Under the pieces are notes generated by a model. That model had not been told where the DNA came from and ran no database searches. It was given only the letters and a program-made list of their open reading frames with translations. A DNA stretch of 64,000 nt, from positions 992,001 through 1,056,000 of the forward strand of contig NZ_CP125957.1 in assembly GCF_030064125.1 (NCBI RefSeq), read 5' to 3'. Position numbers and translations under genes: made by a program. The first letter of the stretch is position 1; each line of letters starts with the position of its first letter. The DNA comes from Pseudomonas sp. G2-4. GTDB lineage: Bacteria; Pseudomonadota; Gammaproteobacteria; Pseudomonadales; Pseudomonadaceae. Below are positions 21,683 through 29,614 of this stretch, one piece after another.

Positions 21683-21816
21683 GGATGACGGCTCGGCGGG
21701 AGGAAAGATTGCCTTTATCTAAGCCGCGAGCAGAGGGGCCCGGCAAACGAAATAAAGTTGCCGGGTCAATCTTAAAAGTCGGGATGTGTGTGCGGCGCCG
21801 ATTACTTGGGATGTGC

Positions 21817-21856
21817 AGCCCGTGGGCCACCAGCGCACGGATGCTGCCGCTGCCTT
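21817..21856 (-). pseudogene. remnant of a second hopJ 3' end
   Basis: The 32 bases at 21817-21848 match hopJ 22083-22114 at 28 of 32 positions, all four differences being transitions, and GCTGCCTT follows in both. Read on the minus strand the piece gives SIRALVAHGL against NIRALMAHGL in the intact gene. A REP pair begins two bases beyond it. It appears to be the decayed end of a duplicate copy. The gap 21683-22039 otherwise holds only the REP pair. Confidence 0.6.
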
Positions 21857-21858
21857 AT

Positions 21859-21988
21859 GTGGCGAGGGAGCCTGCTCCCGCTGGGGCGCGAAGCGGCCCC
21901 CAAACCTGGCAACGCGGTGTGTCAGGCAAATTGAGTTTGACTGCCTGGGTCTGCTGCGCAGCCCAGCGGGAGCAAGCTCCCTCGCCAC
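21859..21988. repeat. paired REP element, GTGGCGAGGGAGC family
   Basis: Inverted copies (left arm GTGGCGAGGGAGCCTGCTCC, right arm GGAGCAAGCTCCCTCGCCAC) with GGGGCGCG/CGCAGCCC stems. It lies between the hopJ remnant and the intact hopJ. Confidence 0.88.
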
Positions 21989-22039
21989 AAAAGCGGACCG
22001 CAGCACAAAAAACGGATCTCACCAAAAAGGTAGGGTCGG

Positions 22040-22378
22040 TCAGCGCCGTTGCAGCGGCTGCACCTCAAACTTCACCCCCGCCAGCCCATGGGCCATCAGC
22101 GCACGGATATTGCCGTGATCGCTGCCTTCCGGTGTGGCCAGTACCGAACGGTAATGTTCGCCAAACGCCAGGAGTGCTTCTTCATCGCTCAGGCCTTCAA
22201 GCAGTGCCAGGCCCAGGGTCTTGCAGGAGCCTTCGTTCTGCCCAGCGGCGTTTTGCACGCCACCGTTGTTGAAGGCCTGGGGCTGGTAGTCGTAGCCAGC
22301 GGTGATAAAGGCCAGGGTGTCGGCAAAGGCGTGTTCGCCGCTCTTGAGGCGGGTGCGCAGGGTGTTCAGGTCAGGCAT
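22040..22378 (-). CDS. HopJ-family protein
   Basis: A 112-residue protein of the family named after the type III effector HopJ (start MPDLNTLRTRLKSGEHAFADTLAFI; core YDYQPQAFNNGGVQNAAGQNEG, then GSCKTLGLALLEGLS). It is widespread in non-pathogenic pseudomonads as a chromosomal gene, so an effector role is not implied. No secretion genes are nearby. Its start overlaps the end of the DUF1244 gene by eight bases, so the two are translated together. Confidence 0.85.
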   Translation of the reverse strand: MPDLNTLRTRLKSGEHAFADTLAFITAGYDYQPQAFNNGGVQNAAGQNEGSCKTLGLALLEGLSDEEALLAFGEHYRSVLATPEGSDHGNIRALMAHGLAGVKFEVQPLQRR

Positions 22379-22667
22379 CGGGTTTTCCTTTGGCGAACGC
22401 CGCTTGCTGTTCGGCGCTGGCTTCTTGCTGGTATTGGGCTTTCCACTCGGCGTACGGCATGCCGTAGACCACTTCGCGGGCGTCGTCGAGGCTGACCTCG
22501 ATCTGGCGCTCATCGGCGGCGGCCTTGTACCACTTGGACAGGCAGTTGCGGCAGAAGCCGGAGAGGTTCATCAGGTCGATGTTCTGCACATCCTTGCGGC
22601 TGTCCAGGTGGGCAACCAGCCGACGGAAAGCGGCGGCTTCGAGTTCGAGGCGTTGTTGATCGTTCAT
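22371..22667 (-). CDS. DUF1244 protein
   Basis: A 98-residue protein with the DUF1244 signature DLMNLSGFCRNCLSKWYKAAA and MPYAEWKAQYQ. The paired cysteines (CRNC) suggest metal binding or redox chemistry; the function is unknown. It is upstream of and overlaps hopJ, a pairing that suggests a shared role. Confidence 0.85.
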   Translation of the reverse strand: MNDQQRLELEAAAFRRLVAHLDSRKDVQNIDLMNLSGFCRNCLSKWYKAAADERQIEVSLDDAREVVYGMPYAEWKAQYQQEASAEQQAAFAKGKPDA

Positions 22668-22682
22668 GGAGGTCTCTGCGAG

Positions 22683-22764
22683 ACAGCTTCAAGGGGCGAG
22701 CTTCAAGCTGCAAGTTTGGATTACGGTCGTCAGGCTTGAAGCTTACAGCTTGAGGCTTGCAGCT
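22683..22764. repeat. degenerate CTTCAAGCTGCAAG-type repeat
   Basis: Copies of the words CTTCAAG, AGCTGCAAG and their complements (CTTGAAGCTTACAGCTTGAGG, shown split here as CTTGAAGC and ACAGCTTGAGGCTTGCAGC) form an imperfect inverted repeat between folX and the DUF1244 gene. Such arrays are common between pseudomonad genes and are distinct from both REP families. Confidence 0.6.
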
Positions 22765-22765
22765 G

Positions 22766-23146
22766 CTACGAAGTAGCCCGACTTGCCGCGAGTGTAATCG
22801 ACACGGACTCGGCAAATCGCAAGGCGTGGGGCTTGTCGACTTCGACTTCGGCGTACAGCACCGACGCGTTGGCCATGACCAGGTCGAGCAATTCCTGGGT
22901 CAGGCGTTCGAGCAGCGCGAAGCGGTTACCTTCCACATGGGCGATGATCGCCTTGGTGATGGTGCGGTAGTTCAGCGCGTGGTCGATGTCATTGTCGCGT
23001 ACTGCCTCTTGGGCGGCGTAGAGGATGGTCAGGTTGATCAGCACATCCTGCTTGTTGAGGATTTCATCCTCGTTGATGCCGATGAAGGTGCGCAGGCGCA
23101 GGTCCTTGACCTTGATGCGTGCCATGGCTGGCTGAAGTTGTGGCAT
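22766..23146 (-). CDS. folX: dihydroneopterin triphosphate 2'-epimerase
   Basis: Epimerises 7,8-dihydroneopterin triphosphate to the monapterin form. The 126-residue protein has the FolB/FolX fold: [21 protein letters not shown], the NYRTITKAI segment and the [10 protein letters not shown] helix near residue 90. FolX rather than the aldolase FolB is supported by its position between folE and the end of the folM-folE-folX operon. Start MPQLQPAM is kept because the ATG directly follows the folE stop (TAAATG). It may equally begin at the inner MARIKV. Confidence 0.92.
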   Translation of the reverse strand: MPQLQPAMARIKVKDLRLRTFIGINEDEILNKQDVLINLTILYAAQEAVRDNDIDHALNYRTITKAIIAHVEGNRFALLERLTQELLDLVMANASVLYAEVEVDKPHALRFAESVSITLAASRATS

Positions 23147-23707
23147 TTACTTGCTCCGTCGAATCAATTGCAGGAACTCCTGGCGGGTGGTGCTGGACTC
23201 GCGGAAGGCGCCGAGCATCACCGAGGTGTTCATGGTCGAGTTCTGTTTTTCGACACCGCGCATCATCATGCACATGTGCTGGGCTTCGATCACCACCGCA
23301 ACGCCGGCGGCCTGGGTGACCTGCTGCACCGCGTCGGCGATTTGCCGGGTGAGGTTTTCCTGGATTTGCAGGCGGCGGGCGAACATGTCCACCAGCCGGG
23401 CGATTTTCGACAGCCCCAGGACCTTGCCCGTAGGAATATAAGCTACATGGGCCTTGCCGATGAAGGGCAACAGGTGATGTTCGCACAGGGAATAGAGTTC
23501 GATGTCGGCGACGATCACCATTTCATCGCTGTCCGAGGCGAACAGGGCGCCGTTGACGATCTGCTCGACGCTTTGCTCATAGCCATGGCAAAGGTACTGC
23601 ATGGCCTTGGCCGCGCGCACCGGGGTGTCGAGCAAACCTTCGCGCTCCGGGTTTTCGCCCAGGCCGATAAGGATCTCGCGGTAGTTCTGGGGCAGGGATA
23701 GTGTCAT
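23147..23707 (-). CDS. folE: GTP cyclohydrolase I
   Basis: Converts GTP to 7,8-dihydroneopterin triphosphate. The 186-residue protein has the zinc ligands in [10 protein letters not shown] and QAHHMC-type segment [11 protein letters not shown], and the conserved [19 protein letters not shown] and QIQENLT stretches. The ATG at 23707 ([17 protein letters not shown]) begins the conserved protein; the longer open frame upstream overlaps folM. It lies 20 bases after folM and abuts folX. Confidence 0.96.
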   Translation of the reverse strand: MTLSLPQNYREILIGLGENPEREGLLDTPVRAAKAMQYLCHGYEQSVEQIVNGALFASDSDEMVIVADIELYSLCEHHLLPFIGKAHVAYIPTGKVLGLSKIARLVDMFARRLQIQENLTRQIADAVQQVTQAAGVAVVIEAQHMCMMMRGVEKQNSTMNTSVMLGAFRESSTTRQEFLQLIRRSK

Positions 23708-23727
23708 GGTACTTCCTCGAAACAAGG

Positions 23728-24438
23728 CTATTTGACGTGCCTTCCGCCGTTGACGGTCAGGGTCGTGCCGGTGACATAGGGGTTGTCCAGCAGATAACGC
23801 AGGCTCTGGTAGATCACTTCGCAGCCGGGCTCGATGCCCAGCGCAGATTTGGCCAGGGCCTTGGCACGGTAAGCTGCGTCGTCTTCGGGATTGAACAGTA
23901 GCAGGGCCGGGGCGATGCCGTTGACCTTGATGGCGGGCGCGTACTTCGCCGCGAACGACAGGGTCAGGCTTTCGAGACCAGCCTTGGTGGCGCAATAGGC
24001 AATGTGCTTGCTGCTGCCCTTGCGCGTCACATCATCGCTGATGTGCACGATATCCGCAGGCGTTGAGCGTTGCAGCAGCTCGGCGCAGCGCAGGTTGATC
24101 AGATAGGGCGCGAGCATGTGCACACCGACCATAGCGCTGAAAGCGTCCGTTTCGGCGCCTGGGGCCTCGGCCAGCCACGCCGAGGCGTTGTGCACGATGG
24201 CCCGCAACCGGTCGGTGTGTTGCTTGAGCTGTTCGATGAAATCCAGGATCCCGGCCTCGCTGGAAAGGTCGGCGAACAGCACGGTCGCCCCCAGGTCCCG
24301 CAGCGTCTGCACGCCCGGGCGTTCGGTGCGATACGTGGCGATCACCGGTTGACCGTCTTCCAGCAATCGCTGGGCGCAATGCAGGCCGACGCGCTGGGCG
24401 GCGCCGGTGATCAGGATCGGAGCGGTGGCGCTGGACAT
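23728..24438 (-). CDS. folM: dihydromonapterin reductase
   Basis: An NADPH-dependent short-chain reductase of 236 residues that makes tetrahydromonapterin. The cofactor motif is [15 protein letters not shown], as in pteridine reductases. The catalytic residues are in [21 protein letters not shown], and the C-terminus is [14 protein letters not shown]. It is the first gene of folM-folE-folX. In pseudomonads this pathway supplies the pterin cofactor for phenylalanine hydroxylase. The operon is divergent from the LitR-like gene with a shared 246-bp control region. Confidence 0.93.
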   Translation of the reverse strand: MSSATAPILITGAAQRVGLHCAQRLLEDGQPVIATYRTERPGVQTLRDLGATVLFADLSSEAGILDFIEQLKQHTDRLRAIVHNASAWLAEAPGAETDAFSAMVGVHMLAPYLINLRCAELLQRSTPADIVHISDDVTRKGSSKHIAYCATKAGLESLTLSFAAKYAPAIKVNGIAPALLLFNPEDDAAYRAKALAKSALGIEPGCEVIYQSLRYLLDNPYVTGTTLTVNGGRHVK

Positions 24439-24573
24439 AGGGCAGCTCGGTTCACGACAAGAGCAAAACTATAACAGCGACCGGTCCATTCAAACCCAAA
24501 TGTTGACTACCATTGCATTTTCGCGAGCAGTGGCGACGCGTTGCTATCGAAAAAACAGCCAAAACGTATGCCA

Positions 24574-24596
24574 TTTCGAACGAAACGCAACGAAAC
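24574..24596. promoter_or_regulatory. repeats in the folM / LitR-like divergent promoter
   Basis: The 246-bp gap between folM and the regulator holds the palindrome TTTCGAACGAAA (24574-24585), followed by a direct repeat ACGAAAC-GC-A-ACGAAAC (24580-24596). These are the clearest candidates for an operator controlling either operon. No classical MerR spacer promoter (19-bp -35/-10) was seen. Confidence 0.3.
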
Positions 24597-24684
24597 CACA
24601 TATTGCTGATGTTTCTCCTTGTCATCTCATGACTAGGAGGGGGTAAACTGGGATCCAATTTGCCAGCCGGAATTGTCTGCCAAA

Positions 24685-25644
24685 ATGAGCGTAATCACAG
24701 ACGATAACTTCGTTTTCCAGGCCTCAGGGGCTTTAAAACGCGAAGATTTGTTCCCCATTCGTGAAGTAGCCCGATTGACCGGTGTAAACCCCGTGACCCT
24801 GCGCGCATGGGAGCGTCGCTACGGTTTTATCCAGCCTACCCGCACTGAAAGCGGGCATCGCCTGTACTCTTTGAGCGATATCGAAAAGGTGCGCAGCATA
24901 CTGGCCTGGATCGAGCGCGGCGTGGCGGTCAGTAAAGTGGGCAAGATCCTGGCGAAGACCGAGTCGGTACAAGCAGTCTCCGCGCTGATTTCATCCGATC
25001 TGGTCAGAGCCGATTACGCTGAGTGGCAACAGCAGGTAGCGGAAGCAGTACGCAACTTTGACGATATAGAGCTGGATCGCATCTACGGGCAGATCTTTGC
25101 CACCTACGCAGTGCCGATCATCTTCCAGGACATCCTCATGCCGCTCTGGCGGCAATTGTTGCAACGCCAGCAGGAGTTCGGGCAAACCAGTGAGTGGGTG
25201 TTTTTTGACGGCTTCCTGCGCTCGCGCATCATCCAGCGGCTCTTGCTCAAGCGTGAAGACCTGTCGCGCCGTGTCCTGATCAGCGCCATCGCCGGTCAAT
25301 GCCGTGAGCTGGAACTGCTGGTCACAGCGCTGTTCCTGTCCAAGGCAGACGTGGGCGTCAGGGTGCTGACGATCGGCCTGCCATTCGACGAACTGACCCT
25401 GGTGTGCCAGAAGATCCAGCCGTTGGCGCTGGTGCTGGTTTCCAACCATGCGCCGGGCTCCGAGTTTCCCAAGCGCCTGGGAAAATTGGCGATGAGCCTG
25501 GATTGTCCGTTAATGCTGGCCGGTGATGCGTCCGATCTGGCGCAGGAGTGCCTGGCTGGCTCCTCGATCGGTTGCCTGGGCAATGAGGGGGCGGTGATGC
25601 ACCATCGCTTGCGTCAATTTCTGACGGGCAACCTGGACACCTGA
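24685..25644 (+). CDS. MerR-family LitR/CarH-like regulator, class II type
   Basis: A 319-residue regulator. The N-terminal MerR helix-turn-helix (about 22-90) has FPIREVARLTGVNPVTLRAW and GHRLYSLSDIEKVR. The rest follows the layout of CarH/LitR photoreceptors: a four-helix part (about 100-180) and a Rossmann-like part (DVGVRVLTIGLPFDELTLV). The EH and HELG-type cobalamin ligands of CarH are not seen; the matching region reads AGQCRELELL. This fits class II LitR proteins, which do not bind B12 and depend on a partner LOV protein. Such a LOV gene is 0.7 kb downstream. The ATG at 24685 is preferred over a TTG at 24673. Confidence 0.8.
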   Translation: MSVITDDNFVFQASGALKREDLFPIREVARLTGVNPVTLRAWERRYGFIQPTRTESGHRLYSLSDIEKVRSILAWIERGVAVSKVGKILAKTESVQAVSALISSDLVRADYAEWQQQVAEAVRNFDDIELDRIYGQIFATYAVPIIFQDILMPLWRQLLQRQQEFGQTSEWVFFDGFLRSRIIQRLLLKREDLSRRVLISAIAGQCRELELLVTALFLSKADVGVRVLTIGLPFDELTLVCQKIQPLALVLVSNHAPGSEFPKRLGKLAMSLDCPLMLAGDASDLAQECLAGSSIGCLGNEGAVMHHRLRQFLTGNLDT

Positions 25645-25665
25645 ACGGGTGCCCTGCCTCACCTG

Positions 25666-26271
25666 TTATAGGTGCATGGTTGGATGGGTGAGACGGTGTT
25701 GCTGCAGGATGTATTGGCGCAGGCGCTCAGTCTCGTCCTGGTCATTCTGGTTCAAATGGTAGGCGAAAAAACCTTGATCGGTTTCCCGTTCGAAGGTGCC
25801 TCGCAACGAGATTCTCTCGTAGCCTGACGGGCTGAACCACAAGGCAAACTGCTTCAGTGGCTTGATACGACTGCGGTTTTCCAACAAGACGCCTTTACAG
25901 GACACTTCGTGGACCCAGAGAGATCCCGGCTGGCCCTTGATGTTTTCAAGTGCCACAGGTTCTTCGAGCGTCAGGCGCCATGGGCGTATCTTCGGTCCGT
26001 CTTCGTAGATACTCGGCACACCCAAACGCAGGTGCATCGCATGGAATTCGTCTTCCACCAGATGCAACGGAAAAGTCATTTGCTGGTTTTCGAAATTGGC
26101 TTGCAACGTGACCTGCTCGTTTGCCGCCAGACGCGTCAGCAGGTCACGGATCTGCGAACCACCGTTTACCAGCAAGCTCGACGTGACATCCCGCTCGTTC
26201 AATTGCGGGTTGTGCTGCATGGTCCGGATGAAATCCAGTTCATCCTGAGTCAGTAGGGCATCGCGCTGCAT
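25666..26271 (-). CDS. PilZ-like protein, degenerate c-di-GMP motif
   Basis: A 201-residue cytoplasmic protein with a YcgR-like layout: an N-terminal beta domain (about 25-95) and a C-terminal PilZ-like barrel (about 95-195). The two PilZ motifs are present in altered form, RPWR for RxxxR and EVSCKG for (D/N)xSxxG, followed by a late ETERLRQYILQQHR helix. c-di-GMP binding is therefore uncertain. It is 54 bases downstream of the LOV gene on the same strand, probably cotranscribed, and convergent with the LitR-like gene (21-base gap). Family assignment rests on motif reading only. Confidence 0.6.
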   Translation of the reverse strand: MQRDALLTQDELDFIRTMQHNPQLNERDVTSSLLVNGGSQIRDLLTRLAANEQVTLQANFENQQMTFPLHLVEDEFHAMHLRLGVPSIYEDGPKIRPWRLTLEEPVALENIKGQPGSLWVHEVSCKGVLLENRSRIKPLKQFALWFSPSGYERISLRGTFERETDQGFFAYHLNQNDQDETERLRQYILQQHRLTHPTMHL

Positions 26272-26325
26272 GGTCTACTCGAAATGATGATTTACATTTT
26301 CACTGGTGATTGTAGTGACTGACCG

Positions 26326-26802
26326 TTAATTCGCCGGTTTGTTTGTGCCGTTCGTCGCTTCGAGCCGGGCAATCGTTTCCCGGGCTTCGGCCAACTGTTG
26401 TTCCAACTGGGCGATGCGTTGCTGGGCCTTGACTTGGACGGTGACGTCTTTCTGAACGCCGACGAAATAGGTATGGCCGTCGGCCTCGCTTTTAACCGTT
26501 GATAACGACAGTTCATTCCAGAAGGGCATGCCATCCTTGCGGTAGTTGCGCAGCACTTCCCGGCACGACCCCCCTCGCTTCAAGGCATCGCGAATCAGCG
26601 CGAGAGCGGGTTGGTCGCGATCACCCGATTGCAGGAACCGGCAATCCTGATAAAGGATTTCATCGCGGTTGTAGCCTGTCAGCCGTTCGAAGGCTGGGTT
26701 TACGTAGATGAGAATATTGTCTTCGTCGCCTTCTTTCTCAGCGATGACGATCCCGTCGTTCGAAGCATTGATGACCAGTTGCATCAGTTGAGCGTTGATC
26801 AT
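26326..26802 (-). CDS. short LOV-domain blue-light photoreceptor
   Basis: A 158-residue stand-alone LOV protein with no attached output domain. The flavin-adduct motif is YQDCRFLQSGDRDQ with the photoactive cysteine at residue 54 (the usual GRNCRFLQ place). The following NYRKDGMPFWNELSLS and TYFVGVQKDVT complete the FMN pocket. The C-terminal helix (VKAQQRIAQLEQQLAEARET) is a coiled coil that likely dimerises. It closely resembles the P. putida short proteins PpSB1-LOV and PpSB2-LOV (MINAQLLQ..., DASNDGIV, EKEGD). Such proteins act as light-dependent partners of class II LitR. Confidence 0.9.
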   Translation of the reverse strand: MINAQLMQLVINASNDGIVIAEKEGDEDNILIYVNPAFERLTGYNRDEILYQDCRFLQSGDRDQPALALIRDALKRGGSCREVLRNYRKDGMPFWNELSLSTVKSEADGHTYFVGVQKDVTVQVKAQQRIAQLEQQLAEARETIARLEATNGTNKPAN

Positions 26803-26957
26803 GTAGAAGGCCCTTTAAACGTCCTTGTTGAAGCAGCATTCTAGAAGAAATCGCCAGGCTGTCCACTTGCCATTATGGGCTGTTGAGAGCCATTCGCAGT
26901 CCGGTGAGCGCTGCTGTTACTATCGCGGCTCTCTTACTTTGGTTCAGGATCAGATTG

Positions 26958-27410
26958 ATGAAAGTCGCCATTCTTTCCGGCTCGGTCTATGGCACCGCCG
27001 AAGAAGTCGCCCGACACGCGGCCAAACTGTTTCGCGACGCGGGTTTCGAAGCCTGGCACAACCCTCGCGCCACCCTGGCGGATATCCAGGCATTCGGCCC
27101 GCAGGCCTTGCTGGCGGTGACCTCTACGACGGGCATGGGTGAATTGCCGGACAATTTGATGCCGTTGTACTCCATCCTCCGCGACCAATTGCCTGGATTC
27201 TTTCGCGGTTTGCCCGGCGCAGTGATCGGCCTGGGTGACGCCAGCTACGGGGATACCTTCTGCGCAGGCGGCGAGCAGATGCTCGAGCTGTACGCCGAGC
27301 TGGGCGTGCGCGAAGTGCTGCCGATGCTACGGCTGGACGCCAGCGAAAGCGTTACCCCGGAAACCGATGCCGAACCGTGGCTCGCCGAGTTGATCGACGC
27401 CTTGCGTTGA
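26958..27410 (+). CDS. flavodoxin (MioC-like)
   Basis: A 150-residue FMN electron carrier. The phosphate loop is SGSVYGTAEEVA at residues 7-18, and VTSTTGMGELPDN and GLGDASYGDTFC are the isoalloxazine loops. Short length and sequence place it with MioC/YqcA-type flavodoxins. The ATG at 26958 starts MKVAILSGSVYG, preceded by CAGGATCAG. It is divergent from the LOV gene (155-bp gap). A link to photochemistry is only positional. Confidence 0.88.
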   Translation: MKVAILSGSVYGTAEEVARHAAKLFRDAGFEAWHNPRATLADIQAFGPQALLAVTSTTGMGELPDNLMPLYSILRDQLPGFFRGLPGAVIGLGDASYGDTFCAGGEQMLELYAELGVREVLPMLRLDASESVTPETDAEPWLAELIDALR

Positions 27411-27576
27411 AGGCGTTGGCCGGGCGCCAGGGCATCCACTGCGATGACCCGCTCGGCCAGTAAGCTGGCTGCTAATGCAACTACCGCTACCCCAAGAGCT
27501 GACTAGACTGATTTTCTTGCGTACGAAGTTTTTTGTAATGAGATTCATATAATAAGAAAACCAGGGGGTCCAAGCC

Positions 27577-28365
27577 GTGAGCGTAGCGCCCGTCCAACCG
27601 ACACCGACACTCAGCATCAAAGACCAAGTCAGTGCAGCCGAATGGCAAACCCGGGTCGACCTTGCCGCCTGTTATCGGCTTGTCGCGTTGCATGGCTGGG
27701 ACGACCTGATCTTCACCCATATTTCCGCCAAGGTTCCCGGTACGGAGGATTTCCTGATCAATCCGTTTGGGTTGATGTTCCATGAAATCACCGCGTCGAG
27801 CCTGGTTAAAGTCGACCAGGCTGGCAATAAGTTGATGGACAGCCCCTACGAGATCAACCCGGCCGGCTACACCATCCACAGTGCGGTGCATGAGGTTCGC
27901 CATGACGTCGCCTGCGTGTTGCACACCCACACGGCCGCCGGTGTCGCGGTGTCGGCCCAGAAGCAGGGCGTGCTGCCGATCAGCCAGCAATCGCTGTTCG
28001 TGCTGTCGAGCCTGGCCTATCACGCCTATGAAGGGGTGGCCTTGAATCACGAGGAAAAGGCTCGCTTGCAGGCGGACCTTGGCGACTGCAATTTCCTGAT
28101 GCTGCACAACCATGGCCTGCTGACCTGCGGCGGCACCATCGCCGATACCTTCCTGATGATGTTCACCTTCCAGCGCGCCTGTGACATCCAGGTCCTGGCT
28201 CAGGGCGGTGGGGCCGAATTGATTGCCATCGAGCCGCAGATCCTGGCCGGCGCCCGGGCGATGATCGCCGGGGTGACCAGGAGCGCCCAAGGCATGGGCG
28301 GTGCGCTGGCCTGGCCGGCGTTGCTGCGCAAACTCGATCAGCAAGATTCGGGCTATAGAAGCTGA
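27577..28365 (+). CDS. class II aldolase/adducin family protein
   Basis: A 262-residue protein of the AraD/FucA/adducin family, which use a metal to act on sugar phosphates or related hydroxy acids. Metal ligands are in LHTHTAAGVAVS and LHNHGLLTCGG. The early HGWDDLIFTHISAKVPG is typical of the large adducin-like subgroup of proteobacteria with no known substrate. The start is a GTG at 27577 with AGGGGG before it. Its stop overlaps the start of the hydrolase (TGATG), so the two are translationally coupled. Confidence 0.9.
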   Translation: MSVAPVQPTPTLSIKDQVSAAEWQTRVDLAACYRLVALHGWDDLIFTHISAKVPGTEDFLINPFGLMFHEITASSLVKVDQAGNKLMDSPYEINPAGYTIHSAVHEVRHDVACVLHTHTAAGVAVSAQKQGVLPISQQSLFVLSSLAYHAYEGVALNHEEKARLQADLGDCNFLMLHNHGLLTCGGTIADTFLMMFTFQRACDIQVLAQGGGAELIAIEPQILAGARAMIAGVTRSAQGMGGALAWPALLRKLDQQDSGYRS

Positions 28366-29267
28366 TGACACCCAACCAGATCCCCCTGCGTATCTGGCGC
28401 CAGCGCAGCCAGACCTTCATGTTCCGCGGCCATGCCATTCGTTACTGGGTGGCAGGGCAGGGCGAGCCGCTGTTGCTGATCCACGGTTTCCCCACCGCCA
28501 GTTGGGATTGGCATTACCTGTGGCAACCATTGGCGCAACGCTATCGAGTGATCGCGTGTGACATGCTCGGTTTCGGTGACTCCGCCAAGCCGTTGAATCA
28601 TGCCTACAGCCTGCTGGAACAGGCGGACCTGCAACAGGCCTTGCTGGCGCATCTGAACGTCAATCAGGCGGTGCATGTGCTGGCCCACGACTATGGCGAC
28701 AGCGTGGCCCAGGAACTGATCGCCCGGCATTGTGAGGCACGTATCCAGGTCGCCAGCTGTGTGTTTCTCAATGGCGGTCTGTTCCCGGAAACCCATCGTC
28801 CGGTATTGGCTCAAAAGCTGTTGCTCGGCCCTCTGGGCTGGCTGTTGGGGCGGGCGTTCTCCCGGCAAAGCCTGGTGAACAGTTTTCGCCAGATTTTCGG
28901 CCCCAGGACCGGTCCCACCGAAAGTGAACTGGACGATTTCTGGAGCTTGATAGAATCCCATCGTGGTCCGCGGATCATGCACAAACTCATCGCCTATATC
29001 CCGGAACGACGGGTGCAGCGTGATCGCTGGGTGCGCGCGATGCAGCGCGCAGAGGTGCCGATGCGGGTGATCGACGGGGCGGTGGATCCGATTTCCGGTG
29101 AGCACATGGTCGCGCGCTACGAGGCGCTGATTCCAAATCCTGACACGGTGTTGTTGCCCGATATCGGTCATTACCCCCACACCGAGGCACCGGTGCAAGT
29201 GCTCCAGCATTACCTGGCGTTTCGCGAAAACATCGCCACGCCTCTCAGGCAGATGGTCTGTTCATGA
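28365..29267 (+). CDS. alpha/beta hydrolase (haloalkane dehalogenase / MEST-like)
   Basis: A 300-residue hydrolase. The oxyanion motif is HGFPTASWDWHY near residue 40. The nucleophile elbow is LAHDYGDSVAQEL, with aspartate as in dehalogenases and epoxide hydrolases. Acid residue in DGAVDPIS and histidine in DIGHYPHTEAP complete the triad. The substrate is unknown. It is coupled to the class II aldolase upstream and followed by REP repeats. Confidence 0.87.
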   Translation: MTPNQIPLRIWRQRSQTFMFRGHAIRYWVAGQGEPLLLIHGFPTASWDWHYLWQPLAQRYRVIACDMLGFGDSAKPLNHAYSLLEQADLQQALLAHLNVNQAVHVLAHDYGDSVAQELIARHCEARIQVASCVFLNGGLFPETHRPVLAQKLLLGPLGWLLGRAFSRQSLVNSFRQIFGPRTGPTESELDDFWSLIESHRGPRIMHKLIAYIPERRVQRDRWVRAMQRAEVPMRVIDGAVDPISGEHMVARYEALIPNPDTVLLPDIGHYPHTEAPVQVLQHYLAFRENIATPLRQMVCS

Positions 29268-29276
29268 GCAATCCCT

Positions 29277-29356
29277 TGTGGGGCTTGCTCGCGACGGCGA
29301 AGTCATCACCACCCAAGAATGTACCGGCCTCATCGCGAGCAAGCTCGCTCCCACAA
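29277..29356. repeat. paired REP element, partly decayed
   Basis: The left copy is shortened and altered (GTGGGGCTTGCTCGCGACGG) and the right copy is intact (ATCGCGAGCAAGCTCGCTCC). The left half of the doublet has lost part of its palindrome. Confidence 0.8.
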
Positions 29357-29402
29357 TAGGCTTGTTGCGTGATCAACATCCGTGGGCATCCGCGCGCGCC
29401 CT

Positions 29403-29432
29403 ATGGGAGCGAGCTTGCTCGCGATGGCGGTG
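29403..29432. repeat. single REP element
   Basis: TATGGGAGCGAGCTTGCTCG followed by CGATGGCGG, without an inverted partner downstream. Between this and the SDR start at 29615 I see no further structure. Confidence 0.8.
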
Positions 29433-29614
29433 GTTCAGCCGGTGGAGACATTGAGTGTGCCGCAGTGGATGCAATCCAACGGCGATCAAGCTTTGGCTCG
29501 CATCATCCCCCCACCTTATCGCCCACCATTCACTCCCAACTGTGTTGATTGTGACCGGCTGACTTGTCCCGGACACTCGTGCCCATTGTCCTATTGGCCT
29601 GCTGGAGTTCTGCC

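Noticed and set aside
22040..22378. Type III effector assignment for the HopJ-family gene
   Set aside because: The family is chromosomal and widespread in non-pathogens, and no secretion, chaperone or hrp-box sequence is near.
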